Shown: positions 44,385 to 53,024, counted from the stretch's first letter. The stretch is DNA of 60,110 bases from Gammaproteobacteria bacterium (GCA_003164785.1 PLUE01000066.1:1-60110), one strand, 5' to 3'. Notes: generated by a model not told the origin, from the sequence alone. Made by a program: numbers and translations.

Positions 44385-45173
44385 ATGGCAAAGGGCATTG
44401 GGTCGATACTATTGGGCTTTAGGCTGCTGCAAGCGATCACCGACTCCGACACGCCGGTTTCCCTGAAAGGCATCGCCGAAGCCGGTGGCATGTCGCCGAG
44501 CAAGGCGCGCATGTACCTCATCAGCCTGATCGAGACCGGGTTGATCGTGCAAAACGAGGCGACTGGCTTCTATGCGCTCGGGCCTTATGCTCTCTACCTG
44601 GGCACGCGGGCGTTGCAGCGAATGGAATTGATGACGGTCGCCAGTGAAGCCATGCGCGGTCTCCAACAACAAACCAATGCGCTGGTGCTGCTCTCGACGT
44701 GGGAGGCCAAGGGCATCATGATCGTTTCGCGCAGCGAGGGAAACAAGCCGCAACCTCTTCAATTTCCGATTGGCGGCTCGGCCTCGCTGGCGAGCACGGC
44801 GACCGGACACATGTTCCTCGCCTACGGACACCGAGAGCAAACCTGGAGCCATCTGGCCGAGGAGCTTGTCGAGATCGGCCTGTCGAAAGCCGAGCAGAAA
44901 AAGAAATCCCAGGCGCTCAAAGAACTGGCGGACGGCGCACGTGCCCGCGGCTATACGGAGACCGATCCCATTGCCTATTCATCCGGTGTGACGTTGTCGG
45001 GCTATGCCGCGATCGCTGCGCCGATCTTCGATACGACCCGGCGGCTGCGTTTCGTACTCACACTCGTGTACCGCACGAATCGTCCCCACAAGAAAAAGGA
45101 GGATCTTGTACGGATGACTATCGAATGCGCCAATAGCGTGTCTGAAATGACCGGCGCTCAAATCGGCGCCTGA
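44385..45173 (+). CDS. IclR-family transcriptional regulator
   Basis: A 262-residue regulator: winged helix-turn-helix at about 5-65 (LLGFRLLQAI, SLKGIAEAGGMSPSKARMYL then ISLIETGLI), and an IclR effector domain with STATGHMFLAYG and SGVTLSGYAAIAAPIFD. GGGAGG precedes the ATG. It lies between the divergent SnoaL-LigA operon and the transporter operon, and three palindromes of the same design occur in the cluster, so it is the likely cluster regulator with a ring compound as effector. Confidence 0.92.
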   Translation: MAKGIGSILLGFRLLQAITDSDTPVSLKGIAEAGGMSPSKARMYLISLIETGLIVQNEATGFYALGPYALYLGTRALQRMELMTVASEAMRGLQQQTNALVLLSTWEAKGIMIVSRSEGNKPQPLQFPIGGSASLASTATGHMFLAYGHREQTWSHLAEELVEIGLSKAEQKKKSQALKELADGARARGYTETDPIAYSSGVTLSGYAAIAAPIFDTTRRLRFVLTLVYRTNRPHKKKEDLVRMTIECANSVSEMTGAQIGA

Positions 45174-45225
45174 GTTCACCTTGTTCGTTGACCGACGCAG
45201 ACGCATGCAACTATAATTGCGTTGA

Positions 45226-45240
45226 TGCAATACTGTTGCA
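45226..45240. promoter_or_regulatory. Probable IclR-family operator, site 2
   Basis: TGCAATACTGTTGCA differs from site 1 (40698) by one base in fifteen. A weaker copy (ATGCAA-N6-TTGCGT) lies next to it at 45205-45222. It is between the end of the IclR gene and the broken edge of a dehydrogenase fragment, so it may be a stranded operator left by a deletion. Confidence 0.65.
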
Positions 45241-45244
45241 AACG

Positions 45245-45410
45245 GGTCGCCAGATTGAAGCCCGGCGACTGGCCGCGCGCCGATATCGCGTGCCACGGAT
45301 TGCGCAACCGCGCCATTCGCGTCGTAAACACGGACATCGTGCCCCCCCTTGACGAGGTTGGCCGCCATCGGCTTACCCATGTTTCCCGTGCCGATGAAGA
45401 CTAATTTCAT
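45245..45410 (-). pseudogene. Remnant: N-terminus of a 3-hydroxyisobutyrate dehydrogenase-like enzyme
   Basis: From ATG 45410 about 54 residues form the NAD-binding start of a 6PGDH/HIBADH-like protein: KLVFIGTGNMGKPMAANLVK, GGHDVRVYDANGAVAQSVAR. The family match ends near 45250, where the operator-like site 2 begins, and the frame runs on into unrelated sequence. Its 25-base distance to the transporter gene suggests former membership of that operon. A second, longer remnant of the same family lies at 47426. Confidence 0.8.
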
Positions 45411-45434
45411 ATAGAGCCCTTGGCTTTACGACGA

Positions 45435-46790
45435 TCATTCCACCGGCGCCAGGCGCCCGCGTGGGGTGAAGTAAGTGGTCAACAGTGCCAGCGCGCCAAA
45501 GAGCGACCCGGCTGCCATGACGCCCGAGACCTGAGGATATTGAAAGCCCGCGGTCAGAAGTTGTCCCGATACGAGCGGTGCGACGACGCCGCCGATGCGG
45601 CCCAAGCCCGTCACGAAGCCGATGCCCGTAGCCCTGACGTTCACCGGGAATGAGCGCGCCATCAACGCATATAGCGCTACCTGGGCACCGTAGAGAGCGG
45701 CGCCCGAGAGCGCGGCAATCGAGGTCAGCAGCACGAGGTCGGCGGGAGTGCGTGCAAAGGCCCACACGGCAAAGGCGGCTGCGACCAAAAGCACCGTGGT
45801 CAGCGCCTTGACGTCCACCCGCGTCGCGATCCAGGCAACGATGAACGAACCGACAACGCCGCCGGCACCGCACCAGGCAGCAACGGTGGCGGCCTGCGAT
45901 TGGCTCAGAGACTTGTCGACCACTATTTTCGGCATCCAGTTGAGCGCGTAATACACGGTGGCGTTGTGCGCGGCGTAGACCACCGTGACGAGGGTGGCCA
46001 CCGCGAGGAGGGCTGGGCGTCTAAAGATTTCGCGCGCTGAGCCTTTGGACTTGCCGGCGAATTGCGATAACCGCGATATGGGCGGAAGAGCAATGGTGTC
46101 GAGTATCTCATTGATGCGGACGACGGCGTCGCTTTTGCCCTTCGCCGACAGAAAGCCGAGGGACTCCGGCACGAAGAGCCAAGGGGCAATCGCAAGTGCC
46201 GACGTCAGCACGCCGCCTGCGGCAAAAACCGTCCACCACTCCCCGTGCCGCAACAGTGCGGAAGCGATCGCGCCGCCGATCAGTCCTCCGGCCGGAAACC
46301 CGACGGCGACCACCATGACGGACAGGTCCCGATAGCGCGTGTTGGCGTATTCGGCGGTGAGTGCGCTGATGGTGGGTACCAGTGCGCCGACACCGATGCC
46401 GGTCAGCACCCGACCGATGGCGAGGGTTACGATGCCGTTCGACGTTGCGCAGACCAGCATGCCTGCCGCCATGCACGCGAGCATCGACAGCATCAGCGGC
46501 CGGCGCCCATAACTGTCTGCGAGCGGTGCGACGAATAGTGAACCCAGCCCGGTGGCGACGAGACCCAGCGAGATGACGATGCCGAGCGAGGACGCCGGGA
46601 GTGTCCAAGCCTGGACGATGCCAGGCGCCGCAAAGGCGATGGCGAGCACGTCGAAGCCGTCCAGTGCGTTCAATAAAAACAGAATTCCGATGATGCCGAT
46701 CTGGCGATTCGACATGGGCCCGCGGGCAAGCAACGCCTGGGGGTCCTCGCCTTCGGCTTCCATGCTGGATGACTCGGCTGAGTCGCTCAC
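45435..46790 (-). CDS. MFS transporter, aromatic acid:H+ symporter (AAHS) type
   Basis: About 451 residues with twelve membrane helices. The first helix has the DGFD motif of aromatic acid symporters (FLLNALDGFDVLAIAF), then LADSYGRRPLML for the loop 2-3 MFS signature, a GxLTGIGVGALVP helix and a second-half RATGIGFVTGLGRIGG. It should import an aromatic carboxylate for the ring-cleavage pathway. Start uncertain: GTG 46790 (used) or ATG 46763; neither has a strong ribosome site. It follows a quinoprotein remnant and a carboxymuconolactone decarboxylase on the same strand. Confidence 0.9.
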   Translation of the reverse strand: MSDSAESSSMEAEGEDPQALLARGPMSNRQIGIIGILFLLNALDGFDVLAIAFAAPGIVQAWTLPASSLGIVISLGLVATGLGSLFVAPLADSYGRRPLMLSMLACMAAGMLVCATSNGIVTLAIGRVLTGIGVGALVPTISALTAEYANTRYRDLSVMVVAVGFPAGGLIGGAIASALLRHGEWWTVFAAGGVLTSALAIAPWLFVPESLGFLSAKGKSDAVVRINEILDTIALPPISRLSQFAGKSKGSAREIFRRPALLAVATLVTVVYAAHNATVYYALNWMPKIVVDKSLSQSQAATVAAWCGAGGVVGSFIVAWIATRVDVKALTTVLLVAAAFAVWAFARTPADLVLLTSIAALSGAALYGAQVALYALMARSFPVNVRATGIGFVTGLGRIGGVVAPLVSGQLLTAGFQYPQVSGVMAAGSLFGALALLTTYFTPRGRLAPVE

Positions 46791-46812
46791 GGCGTATGCA
46801 GAACCACTGTCA

Positions 46813-46980
46813 TCAGGGAGCCTGCGGCAGCGCATATGCCTGCAGATACAGACCGTCATTGGCGCCAAAGTGATTATTGCCGCCCACGTACGGCCACTCG
46901 CCCTGCGCGGCCGGCAATGCCGGCCTGTAGACGGCACATGACACGATGCCGATCAACGCGCCGCAGAATGTCCGTTGCAT
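46813..46980 (-). pseudogene. Quinoprotein (PQQ) dehydrogenase reduced to its two ends, 55 residues
   Basis: From ATG 46980 an in-frame 55-residue product has a signal peptide (FCGALIGIVSCAVYRPALPA), the mature start GEWPYVGG typical of PQQ-dependent alcohol dehydrogenases, and then at once the family's C-terminal end (GGNNHFG, then LQAYALPQAP). Some 600 residues of beta-propeller between are gone. The join lies in a stretch (YVGGNN) where both ends of such proteins carry similar GG-D/N-N sequence, so recombination at short homology is plausible. Too short for the usual gene finders. Confidence 0.6.
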
Positions 46981-46987
46981 GCGGTCG

Positions 46988-47365
46988 CTACGATTTCTTT
47001 AAGGTGGATTCGTAGATCGCGGTTGCCTCGACGGCTGACGGAATTCCGCAGTAGAGCAGCGCATGCAGTATCAACTCACGGATCTCTATCTCGGAAACGC
47101 CGTTGGCCACGGCGCCGCGCATGTGCACGGACAACTGCATAAAGCGCCCGGACGCGATGAGCATTGCAATGGTAAGCATGCTCCGTGTCTTGTGATCGAG
47201 TCCCGGCCGCTGCCAGATCTCGCCGAAGCAAAACCGCGTGGTCGCCTCTTGAAGCGGTCGCGAAAAGTCGCTCGCGTTGGCGAACGCCTCCTCCGCACCC
47301 GCCGCACCGAACATCTCATGGCGCAAGGCCATGCCCCGATCGAATTTACTGTTTTCCTCGCTCAC
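46988..47365 (-). CDS. Carboxymuconolactone decarboxylase family protein
   Basis: A 125-residue small helical protein of the CMD/AhpD family: LQEATTRFCFGEIWQRPGL, DHKTRSMLTIAMLIASGRFM and IEIRELILHALLYCGIPSAV then EATAIYE. The closest named function is 4-carboxymuconolactone decarboxylase (PcaC) of protocatechuate breakdown; the single Cys does not form the AhpD redox pair. I take GTG 47365, which has GGAGG four or five bases before it; TTG 47368 is too close. It lies between two remnants in the transporter operon. Confidence 0.87.
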   Translation of the reverse strand: MSEENSKFDRGMALRHEMFGAAGAEEAFANASDFSRPLQEATTRFCFGEIWQRPGLDHKTRSMLTIAMLIASGRFMQLSVHMRGAVANGVSEIEIRELILHALLYCGIPSAVEATAIYESTLKKS

Positions 47366-47425
47366 CAACCCTCCGGTAATTCATGCTGTGAATGATCCGC
47401 GAAGTGGGCGGCCCCTCGGCACCCC

Positions 47426-47803
47426 TTACCGCCACGCCAACAGAGCCTTCGACATGTCGGCCCCGGAACCCAAGGCATCCCGCTCGGCGCCCGTCGACTG
47501 TGTGACCAGCGGCTGGCTGGAACTCATGTCGATGAAAATAGTGCCGGCACGTGCCCATGAACCAACCCCGCCTTCGCCCAGCGCGACAGCCCGTACGACA
47601 TGCCCATCGGGAAGCATGGTGACGATGAACTCACAGTCCACGGTACCGGATAGATCCGTCAACACCGCGGCGCCGATCTCCGCCGCGACCTCCCTGGCGG
47701 TATCGAGGCTTGCGTCGAAAACCGACACTTGATGGCCGGCCTTCACAATGTTCGCGGCCATGGGTTTGCCCATGGTGCCGACGCCGATGAACGCTACCTT
47801 CAT
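47426..47803 (-). pseudogene. 3-hydroxyisobutyrate dehydrogenase-like enzyme, shortened to 125 residues
   Basis: The first 110 residues are a normal NAD-binding domain: KVAFIGVGTMGKPMAANIVK, SVFDASLDTAREVAAEIG, FIVTMLPDGHVVRAVALGEG and IFIDMSSSQP. Then VTQSTGAERDALGSGADMSK leads straight into LLAWR and a stop, which resembles the C-terminal end of the family (ALG.GD.D.SA). The catalytic helical domain with the conserved Lys, about 150 residues, is missing. An IclR-type palindrome lies 11 bases before the ATG, so the promoter region is still intact. Confidence 0.75.
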
Positions 47804-47813
47804 GAATTCCCTT

Positions 47814-47828
47814 TGCAACAAGGTTGCA
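47814..47828. promoter_or_regulatory. Probable IclR-family operator, site 3
   Basis: TGCAACAAGGTTGCA shares TGCAACA-N3-TTGCA with the reverse complements of sites 1 and 2. It lies 11-25 bases before the start of the minus-strand operon that runs through the decarboxylase and the AAHS transporter. Confidence 0.68.
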
Positions 47829-47933
47829 TTCCTCTTCGGCGTATCCGCTCCGGCGGGTCGTCATTGGTTGGCACAGCGTCAGGCAAAGCAATCTGTTCTT
47901 AACGGCTTCCCCTGAAGCAAAAGTTGCTCCAGG

Positions 47934-49634
47934 TCACATATTCGATCTCTCACGCGCGTGCGAAGCCGGAAATGCCGAATGACGGTTTGCGATCGACTCG
48001 CACTTTCCGTCAACCGCCGCTGCGACACGGTTGCGCCCCGTCGTTTTTACCTCGTATAGAGCGCCGTCCGCTGCGCGCAGCAACAGTGAAGCCGAACTAC
48101 CGTGCCTTGGGGATTCCGCCACGCCGATCGACACGGTTATTGGAGCCAGCGGTTGACCTCGATAGGTTACCCTGAGCGCCTCGACCAACATGCGCAGCTT
48201 CTCGGCCGTCGCCAGCGCCTCCGAAAGCGCCGTGTCGGGCAGCAGTAGCACGAGCTCCTCGCCGCCAATCCGACAAGCAATGTCGCTTTGCCGTACCGAA
48301 CCGCGCAACAGGGCACCGATTTCGCGCAACACAAGGTCGCCGCATTCGTGTCCGTAGGTGTCGTTGAAGCGCTTGAAATGATCGATATCGAGGATCAACA
48401 GCGATATCGGCCGATCTTTTCGGGTGCAATGCGGCAGTTCGCAACTGAGCCACTCGTCCATGAAACGGCGGTTGTACAGGTCGGTCAGCGGATCGCTGAT
48501 CGACTGCAGTCGCAGAGCATCACGCAGCCTGAGGTTCGCTATCGACAGCCCGACTTGATCCGCGATCGCTTGCAGTATCTCCAGGTGAGGTTCAACGAGA
48601 TCCCTGCTCGAAGCGGCGCCTCGCTTCCTCGAGAGTCGCAACATACCGAGCACCTCGCCTCGGGCCAATATCGGCACGCAAAAGTATGAGAGATCTCGTT
48701 CCGGCGTCGCGTGCTCACAGCCCGATACCGTGCCGGACGCTGCGGCGCACGGCCGTCGGCTGTGCAGGGCCGCACATTTCTTTGGCATGCAGAAAGGTAC
48801 CGGTCCGCTTGCCTCGGGACCCCACGCCTTTACAGCCGCGACCGGATCGCCGGACGCGCCGATCATGTACAGCGCGCCCGTGTAGTCGGGGAAGAGGCGA
48901 CCGGTGCAGAACGAAACGACCTCGAGCGACTCGTGTTCCGAGCTGCATCCCTGAATATCCTCCGCCATCCGACTCAGCTGCCGCAATTCTTCGGTACGGC
49001 GCATGTGCTGGGCCAGGCCGAGTTCCAGCTTTTGGTTGGTCTCGATGAGGTCCTTGTGCGCCTGACGCTCAGCGGTTACGTCGCGAATGATGCTGATAAC
49101 CAGTGCGCCCGCAGCCGTATTGACGTGGCTCAGACTGATGTCAGCCGGAAACTCGCTGCCGTCCTTGCGCCGGGCCATGACTTCGAATCCCGAACTCATC
49201 CGGCGCCTTTTTGGGTTGACGACGTACGCCGTTCTCGTATGAACGTGCTTCCCGAGGAACCGATCGGGGATGAGTACCTCCACGGGCCGCCGCAGCAGCT
49301 CGGATTCGGCGTATTGAAACAGTCGCTGCGATTCCGCATTGGCGAACTGAATGCGGCCGTCCTTGCCGACACCGATGATTCCCTCCGGGGCCGCATCCAC
49401 GAGGGCGCGGAACTTCGTCGCCTCCGCGCTCACCGATTCACGCAAAAGTGCTCGGACACGCCACCCAATCGTGGGTGCGCACACGAACGCCATCAGTGCG
49501 GCGTCGAGCCCGATCCGCCAGGAACCGCCGATGGAGAGCCGCGAAAGCGCGCCGGCGACGACCGCCTCCGCAAGGAGAATGATGGTCGCAAAAGGCGCCA
49601 AGCGACGAAATACGACCCACCTGTCCCGACCCAT
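47934..49634 (-). CDS. Diguanylate cyclase with membrane anchor, PAS and GAF domains
   Basis: A 566-residue c-di-GMP synthase. Two membrane helices (about 10-60), a PAS domain (about 70-190: FRALVDAAPEGIIGVGKDGR, RKDGSEFPADISLS), a linker coiled region (about 195-235), a GAF-like domain (about 235-385) with several Cys/His (FCMPKKCAALHSRRPC), and a GGDEF domain from about 390 with RIGGEELVLLLP. An RxxD I-site (RQSD) lies five residues before GGEEL. GGAAGGGG precedes ATG 49634. The Cys/His-rich patch in the GAF region suggests redox or metal sensing, by inference. Confidence 0.93.
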   Translation of the reverse strand: MGRDRWVVFRRLAPFATIILLAEAVVAGALSRLSIGGSWRIGLDAALMAFVCAPTIGWRVRALLRESVSAEATKFRALVDAAPEGIIGVGKDGRIQFANAESQRLFQYAESELLRRPVEVLIPDRFLGKHVHTRTAYVVNPKRRRMSSGFEVMARRKDGSEFPADISLSHVNTAAGALVISIIRDVTAERQAHKDLIETNQKLELGLAQHMRRTEELRQLSRMAEDIQGCSSEHESLEVVSFCTGRLFPDYTGALYMIGASGDPVAAVKAWGPEASGPVPFCMPKKCAALHSRRPCAAASGTVSGCEHATPERDLSYFCVPILARGEVLGMLRLSRKRGAASSRDLVEPHLEILQAIADQVGLSIANLRLRDALRLQSISDPLTDLYNRRFMDEWLSCELPHCTRKDRPISLLILDIDHFKRFNDTYGHECGDLVLREIGALLRGSVRQSDIACRIGGEELVLLLPDTALSEALATAEKLRMLVEALRVTYRGQPLAPITVSIGVAESPRHGSSASLLLRAADGALYEVKTTGRNRVAAAVDGKCESIANRHSAFPASHARERSNM

Positions 49635-49704
49635 AAACCCAAACCCCTTCCATTTATTATCAACTGCAGTCCTGGCCGGGAGCGCCGCCGGCAATCCAAT
49701 GATT

Positions 49705-49866
49705 CTAACGGGTCAGGAGCGTGCACGCCTCCTGAGCCCACGAAATCGCATGGGCGTAAGCCGCCTGCAACCGGGCGCCGACGACATTCTCGATGGGCAT
49801 TTCGTCCCATCGGCCCTGCTCAAAGGCGGTCACCGTATGCAGCACCGCTGCCGACTCGTCGTCAAC
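49705..49866 (-). pseudogene. Remnant: C-terminus of an HDOD/c-di-GMP phosphodiesterase-like protein
   Basis: A 53-codon open end without a start: TVTAFEQGRWDEMPIENVVG then LQAAYAHAISWAQEACTLL and TAG at 49705. The pattern (E.G.W......AY..A..WA.E) resembles the C-terminal tail of HDOD-domain and YuxH-type signalling proteins. A TAA directly precedes it in frame. It lies just upstream of the diguanylate cyclase gene. Confidence 0.45.
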
Positions 49867-50373
49867 TTATTTTTGTCGGTCATTGAGTTCATTCTCTGCC
49901 GGCGCAAGATATTTTTCGCGCCATTACCGCTGTTGATTTTATGCCTGCGACGCTTTTATATCTTGAGAGCTGATCTTGCGGGCATTGGGCAAGCGGCTTC
50001 ACTCTGCGCCGTCAACCATTTCACTTCACCATGTCATTCTAAATTACTTTGTAGAGAAAAGTGAACTCCGGGTAAGTACATATATGGCAACCGTAGCGGA
50101 ATTCGCAAGATGGTACACGGCTCCACAATGTTGATTATTAAGCGGCTCCGGTATTCGACGGCAGGCTGACATTTCAGTACCGCGGCCGCCGGGTCACAAT
50201 GCTGGTAGTCTTGCCGCCGCTCGCGGTGTACTTCCACCATGACTTCATGTGCCACTGTTCCTTGGAAATATCGGCGAATCACGTCCGCAGTCGGATTCCT
50301 ACGTTACTTAACACATGGGGAAATCCGTTATGACCCTATGCCCGTTAGCCACGGGTGCAACTTTATGCGGGCG
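49867..50373. other. Intergenic, relatively AT-rich, no gene seen
   Basis: About 500 bases of lower GC content than the surroundings. A minus-strand frame at 50034-50282 could code for 82 residues but has no recognisable features. No clear promoter, hairpin or repeat. Confidence 0.35.
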
Positions 50374-50844
50374 TCAGCTCTTGACGCCTGGGTCGGCGGT
50401 TTGCTTGGCGACTCGATGGATGGCCTTGCGCACGCGATTGTAGGTACCGCACCGGCAAATGTTGGTGATGGCGCCGTCGATGTCGGCATCCGTCGGATGC
50501 GGCTTTTGCTTCAACAGCGAGACCACGGCGAGAATCATGCCCGACTGGCAGTAGCCGCATTGCGGTACGCTTTCGGCAATCCACGCCTGCTGCACGGCAT
50601 GCGATTTGTCCTTCGACAGGCCCTCGATGGTGGTGATGGACTTTCCGTCCAGCGCACTGATGGGCAGCACGCACGACCGGGTCACCGACCCTTCGAGCAG
50701 CACCGAGCAAGCCCCGCACGCGCCGACCCCGCATCCGAATTTCGTGCCGGTGAGGCCGACTTCGTCGCGCAGCACCCAGAGCAGGGGCGTGTCCGCATCG
50801 ACATCGACGGAATGCGACTTGCCGTTGATCTTGAGATTGATCAT
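50374..50844 (-). CDS. iorA: (2Fe-2S) subunit of an isoquinoline 1-oxidoreductase-like molybdoenzyme
   Basis: A 156-residue electron-transfer subunit with two 2Fe-2S clusters: the plant-type ferredoxin motif in GTKFGCGVGACGACSVLL with a later SCVLP, and the helical domain motif PQCGYCQSGMILA with ICRCGTYNRVRKAI. It passes electrons from the molybdenum subunit to an acceptor. The gene starts 2 bases after the stop of the large subunit gene. The order large-then-small subunit is reversed compared with the classical iorAB arrangement. Confidence 0.9.
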   Translation of the reverse strand: MINLKINGKSHSVDVDADTPLLWVLRDEVGLTGTKFGCGVGACGACSVLLEGSVTRSCVLPISALDGKSITTIEGLSKDKSHAVQQAWIAESVPQCGYCQSGMILAVVSLLKQKPHPTDADIDGAITNICRCGTYNRVRKAIHRVAKQTADPGVKS

Positions 50845-50846
50845 GT

Positions 50847-53024
50847 TCAGCTTCTCGCTACTGAAAAAGTGAAATCGTGTTTCGACAGGGGCAGCGAGCG
50901 GACTCGCTCGCCCATGGCGGCATAGATGGCATTGGCGAGCGCGGGGGCGATGGGTCCCGTACCCGGTTCGCCGATTCCGCCGGGCGCCGCCGTGCTCGGC
51001 ACGATGTGAGCCTCCACCAGGGGCATTTCGGACATCATGAGCATGGGATAGTCGGTGAAGTTGCTCTGCTGAACCGCGCCGTTCTCCAGCGTGATCTCAC
51101 CGCGCAGGACCGCTGCGAGCCCATAGACCATACCGCCTTCGAGCTGCGCACGGATGTTGTCCGGATGCACGGCCACGCCGCAATCGATCGCCGTGACCAC
51201 CCGGTGCAGCGTGATGGCCTTGTCCTTCATCGAGATGTCGACGACGGTGGCGATGAAGCTCCCGAACCCCTCGAAGGCCGCGATGCCGAGCGCGTGCCCC
51301 GGCCGTGGATGCTGCCAGCCGGCCTTCTCGGCGGCGAGGTCGAGCACACCGAGCTGGCGCTGGCCGCGCGGGTGCTGCAGCAGCGCGCGGCGGAACTGAT
51401 AGGGATCCTGGTTCACCTGGCGAGCGATCTCGTCGATGAATCCTTCGAGCATGAACGGGTTGTGCGAATCGTTGACCGAGCGCCAGAACCCAAACCGCAC
51501 GCCGATGTTCTTGTCGACGCCGGTCACCCGGATGTTCGGCACGGCGTAATTCATGTCGTACACCCCTTCCGTGTAGAACGGCGGGCCGCCGCCATTGGCG
51601 AACGCCGGCTTGGACGCGGTGACGACGCTGCACTCGAGCGCCGTCAATTTGGCCGCGGCGTCGATACCGGCGCGGAAGCGGATGGCCGCGGCGGGGCGAT
51701 AGAAATCGTGCTGAATGTCTTCCTCGCGGCTCCACACCAGCTTGACCGGCTTGCCGACGGCCTTGGCGGCCGCGGCCGCCTGCGCCGCGTAATCCGACTC
51801 GCCGCGCCGGCCGAAGCCGCCGCCCAGATACATAGTGTTGACCTGCACCCGGTCCGCGGGAATGCCGACCACCGCGGCGGCGGCCTGTTGCACCGCCTGC
51901 GGCGACTGGGTCCCGCACCACACCTCGCAGCCGCCGTCGTTCACCCGAACGGTGCAATTCATGGGCTCCATGCAGGCATGCGCCAGGTAGGGCACTTCGT
52001 ACACCGCTTCGAGGGTATGCGCGGCGGCCGCGAGCGCGGACGCCGTGTCGCCGTCATTGCGCCCCACCGCGCCCGGCTCGCTGAAGCCCTCGTGCAGCAG
52101 CTCCGAGACTTTTTTGCTGTCCACGCCGGCAAGGGCCCCCAGGTCGTAGTCGACGGTGACCAGCGCCAGCGCCTTCTTTGCCTGCCAATACGAGCGCCCG
52201 ACGACGATCACGCCGTCGGGCAGCGCCACGGTGGCGTGGTAGCCGGGACTCTGCTTGGCCTTCGTATCGTCGAAGGACTTGAGCTTGCCGGTGAGCGTGG
52301 GACACATTTTGACGGCGCCGTAGAGCATCCCGGGAAGCGCCACGTCGATGCCGTAGCGGGCGCTGCCGTCGACTTTGTCCGCCACGTCCACCCGCTGCGG
52401 TGACTTGCCGATCACCGCGAAGGTCGCCTCCTTCTTCAGCACCGGCTGCGCCGGGACGGGCAACTGCCCCGCCGCCGTGGCGACACTGCCGAAGCTTCGC
52501 GTGCGGCCGGTGGGCTGGTGCGTGATCACGCTGTTGGCCGTGGTGCATTCGCCGGCCGGCACGCCCCAGTCGGTGGCGGCGGCCTGCACCAGCATTTCGC
52601 GCCCGGCCGCGCCGATGCGCCGTAATTCGGTGTACCAGCCTCGGACGGAAAAGCTGCCCACCGTCGACTGCATGCCGAACATCGGGTTGTTGTACATGGC
52701 CGCGGCCGGCGCATCCTTGACCGTCAGATGCCGCCAATTTCCGTCGAGCTCCTCCATGAGGATCATGGGCATGGAGGTATGCCCGCCCTGCCCCATTTCG
52801 ACCGCCGGGGTGACGATGGTAATGGTGTCGTCAGGCGCGATCTGCACGAACGCGGCCGGGGGTCTCGGCCCGATCGGAATGGGCTTGGCCGGACCCTCCT
52901 GCGCACGTGCTTCCCGCGTCGGGAGGTGAATGGCCAGGATCAATCCGCCTCCCATGGTAGCGGCGGAGCGAACGAACTCGCGGCGGCTCACCGCACGAGT
53001 GGACTGATCGAGGGTGCGAGACAT
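50847..53024 (-). CDS. iorB: Molybdenum cofactor-binding subunit, isoquinoline 1-oxidoreductase beta-like
   Basis: A 725-residue catalytic subunit that hydroxylates N-heterocycles or oxidises aldehydes with molybdopterin cytosine dinucleotide. The N-terminus has a Tat signal (SRREFVRSAATMGGGLIL), so the enzyme is probably periplasmic. Landmarks: PAVEMGQGGHTSMPMILMEE, YLGGGFGRRGESDYAAQAAA, GFWRSVNDSHNPFMLEGFID and the catalytic Glu in GGIGEPGTGP. CGGAG lies eight bases before ATG 53024. No cytochrome c or XdhC-type chaperone gene is adjacent. Confidence 0.92.
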   Translation of the reverse strand: MSRTLDQSTRAVSRREFVRSAATMGGGLILAIHLPTREARAQEGPAKPIPIGPRPPAAFVQIAPDDTITIVTPAVEMGQGGHTSMPMILMEELDGNWRHLTVKDAPAAAMYNNPMFGMQSTVGSFSVRGWYTELRRIGAAGREMLVQAAATDWGVPAGECTTANSVITHQPTGRTRSFGSVATAAGQLPVPAQPVLKKEATFAVIGKSPQRVDVADKVDGSARYGIDVALPGMLYGAVKMCPTLTGKLKSFDDTKAKQSPGYHATVALPDGVIVVGRSYWQAKKALALVTVDYDLGALAGVDSKKVSELLHEGFSEPGAVGRNDGDTASALAAAAHTLEAVYEVPYLAHACMEPMNCTVRVNDGGCEVWCGTQSPQAVQQAAAAVVGIPADRVQVNTMYLGGGFGRRGESDYAAQAAAAAKAVGKPVKLVWSREEDIQHDFYRPAAAIRFRAGIDAAAKLTALECSVVTASKPAFANGGGPPFYTEGVYDMNYAVPNIRVTGVDKNIGVRFGFWRSVNDSHNPFMLEGFIDEIARQVNQDPYQFRRALLQHPRGQRQLGVLDLAAEKAGWQHPRPGHALGIAAFEGFGSFIATVVDISMKDKAITLHRVVTAIDCGVAVHPDNIRAQLEGGMVYGLAAVLRGEITLENGAVQQSNFTDYPMLMMSEMPLVEAHIVPSTAAPGGIGEPGTGPIAPALANAIYAAMGERVRSLPLSKHDFTFSVARS

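Noticed and set aside
45205..45222. Additional IclR box next to site 2
   Set aside because: One arm has a mismatch and the spacer is six rather than five bases, so I mention it only inside the site 2 entry.
50877..52403. 508-codon plus-strand frame opposite the molybdoenzyme large subunit
   Set aside because: Arg/His/Gly-rich antisense frame without motifs, while the minus strand has complete molybdopterin-binding motifs.
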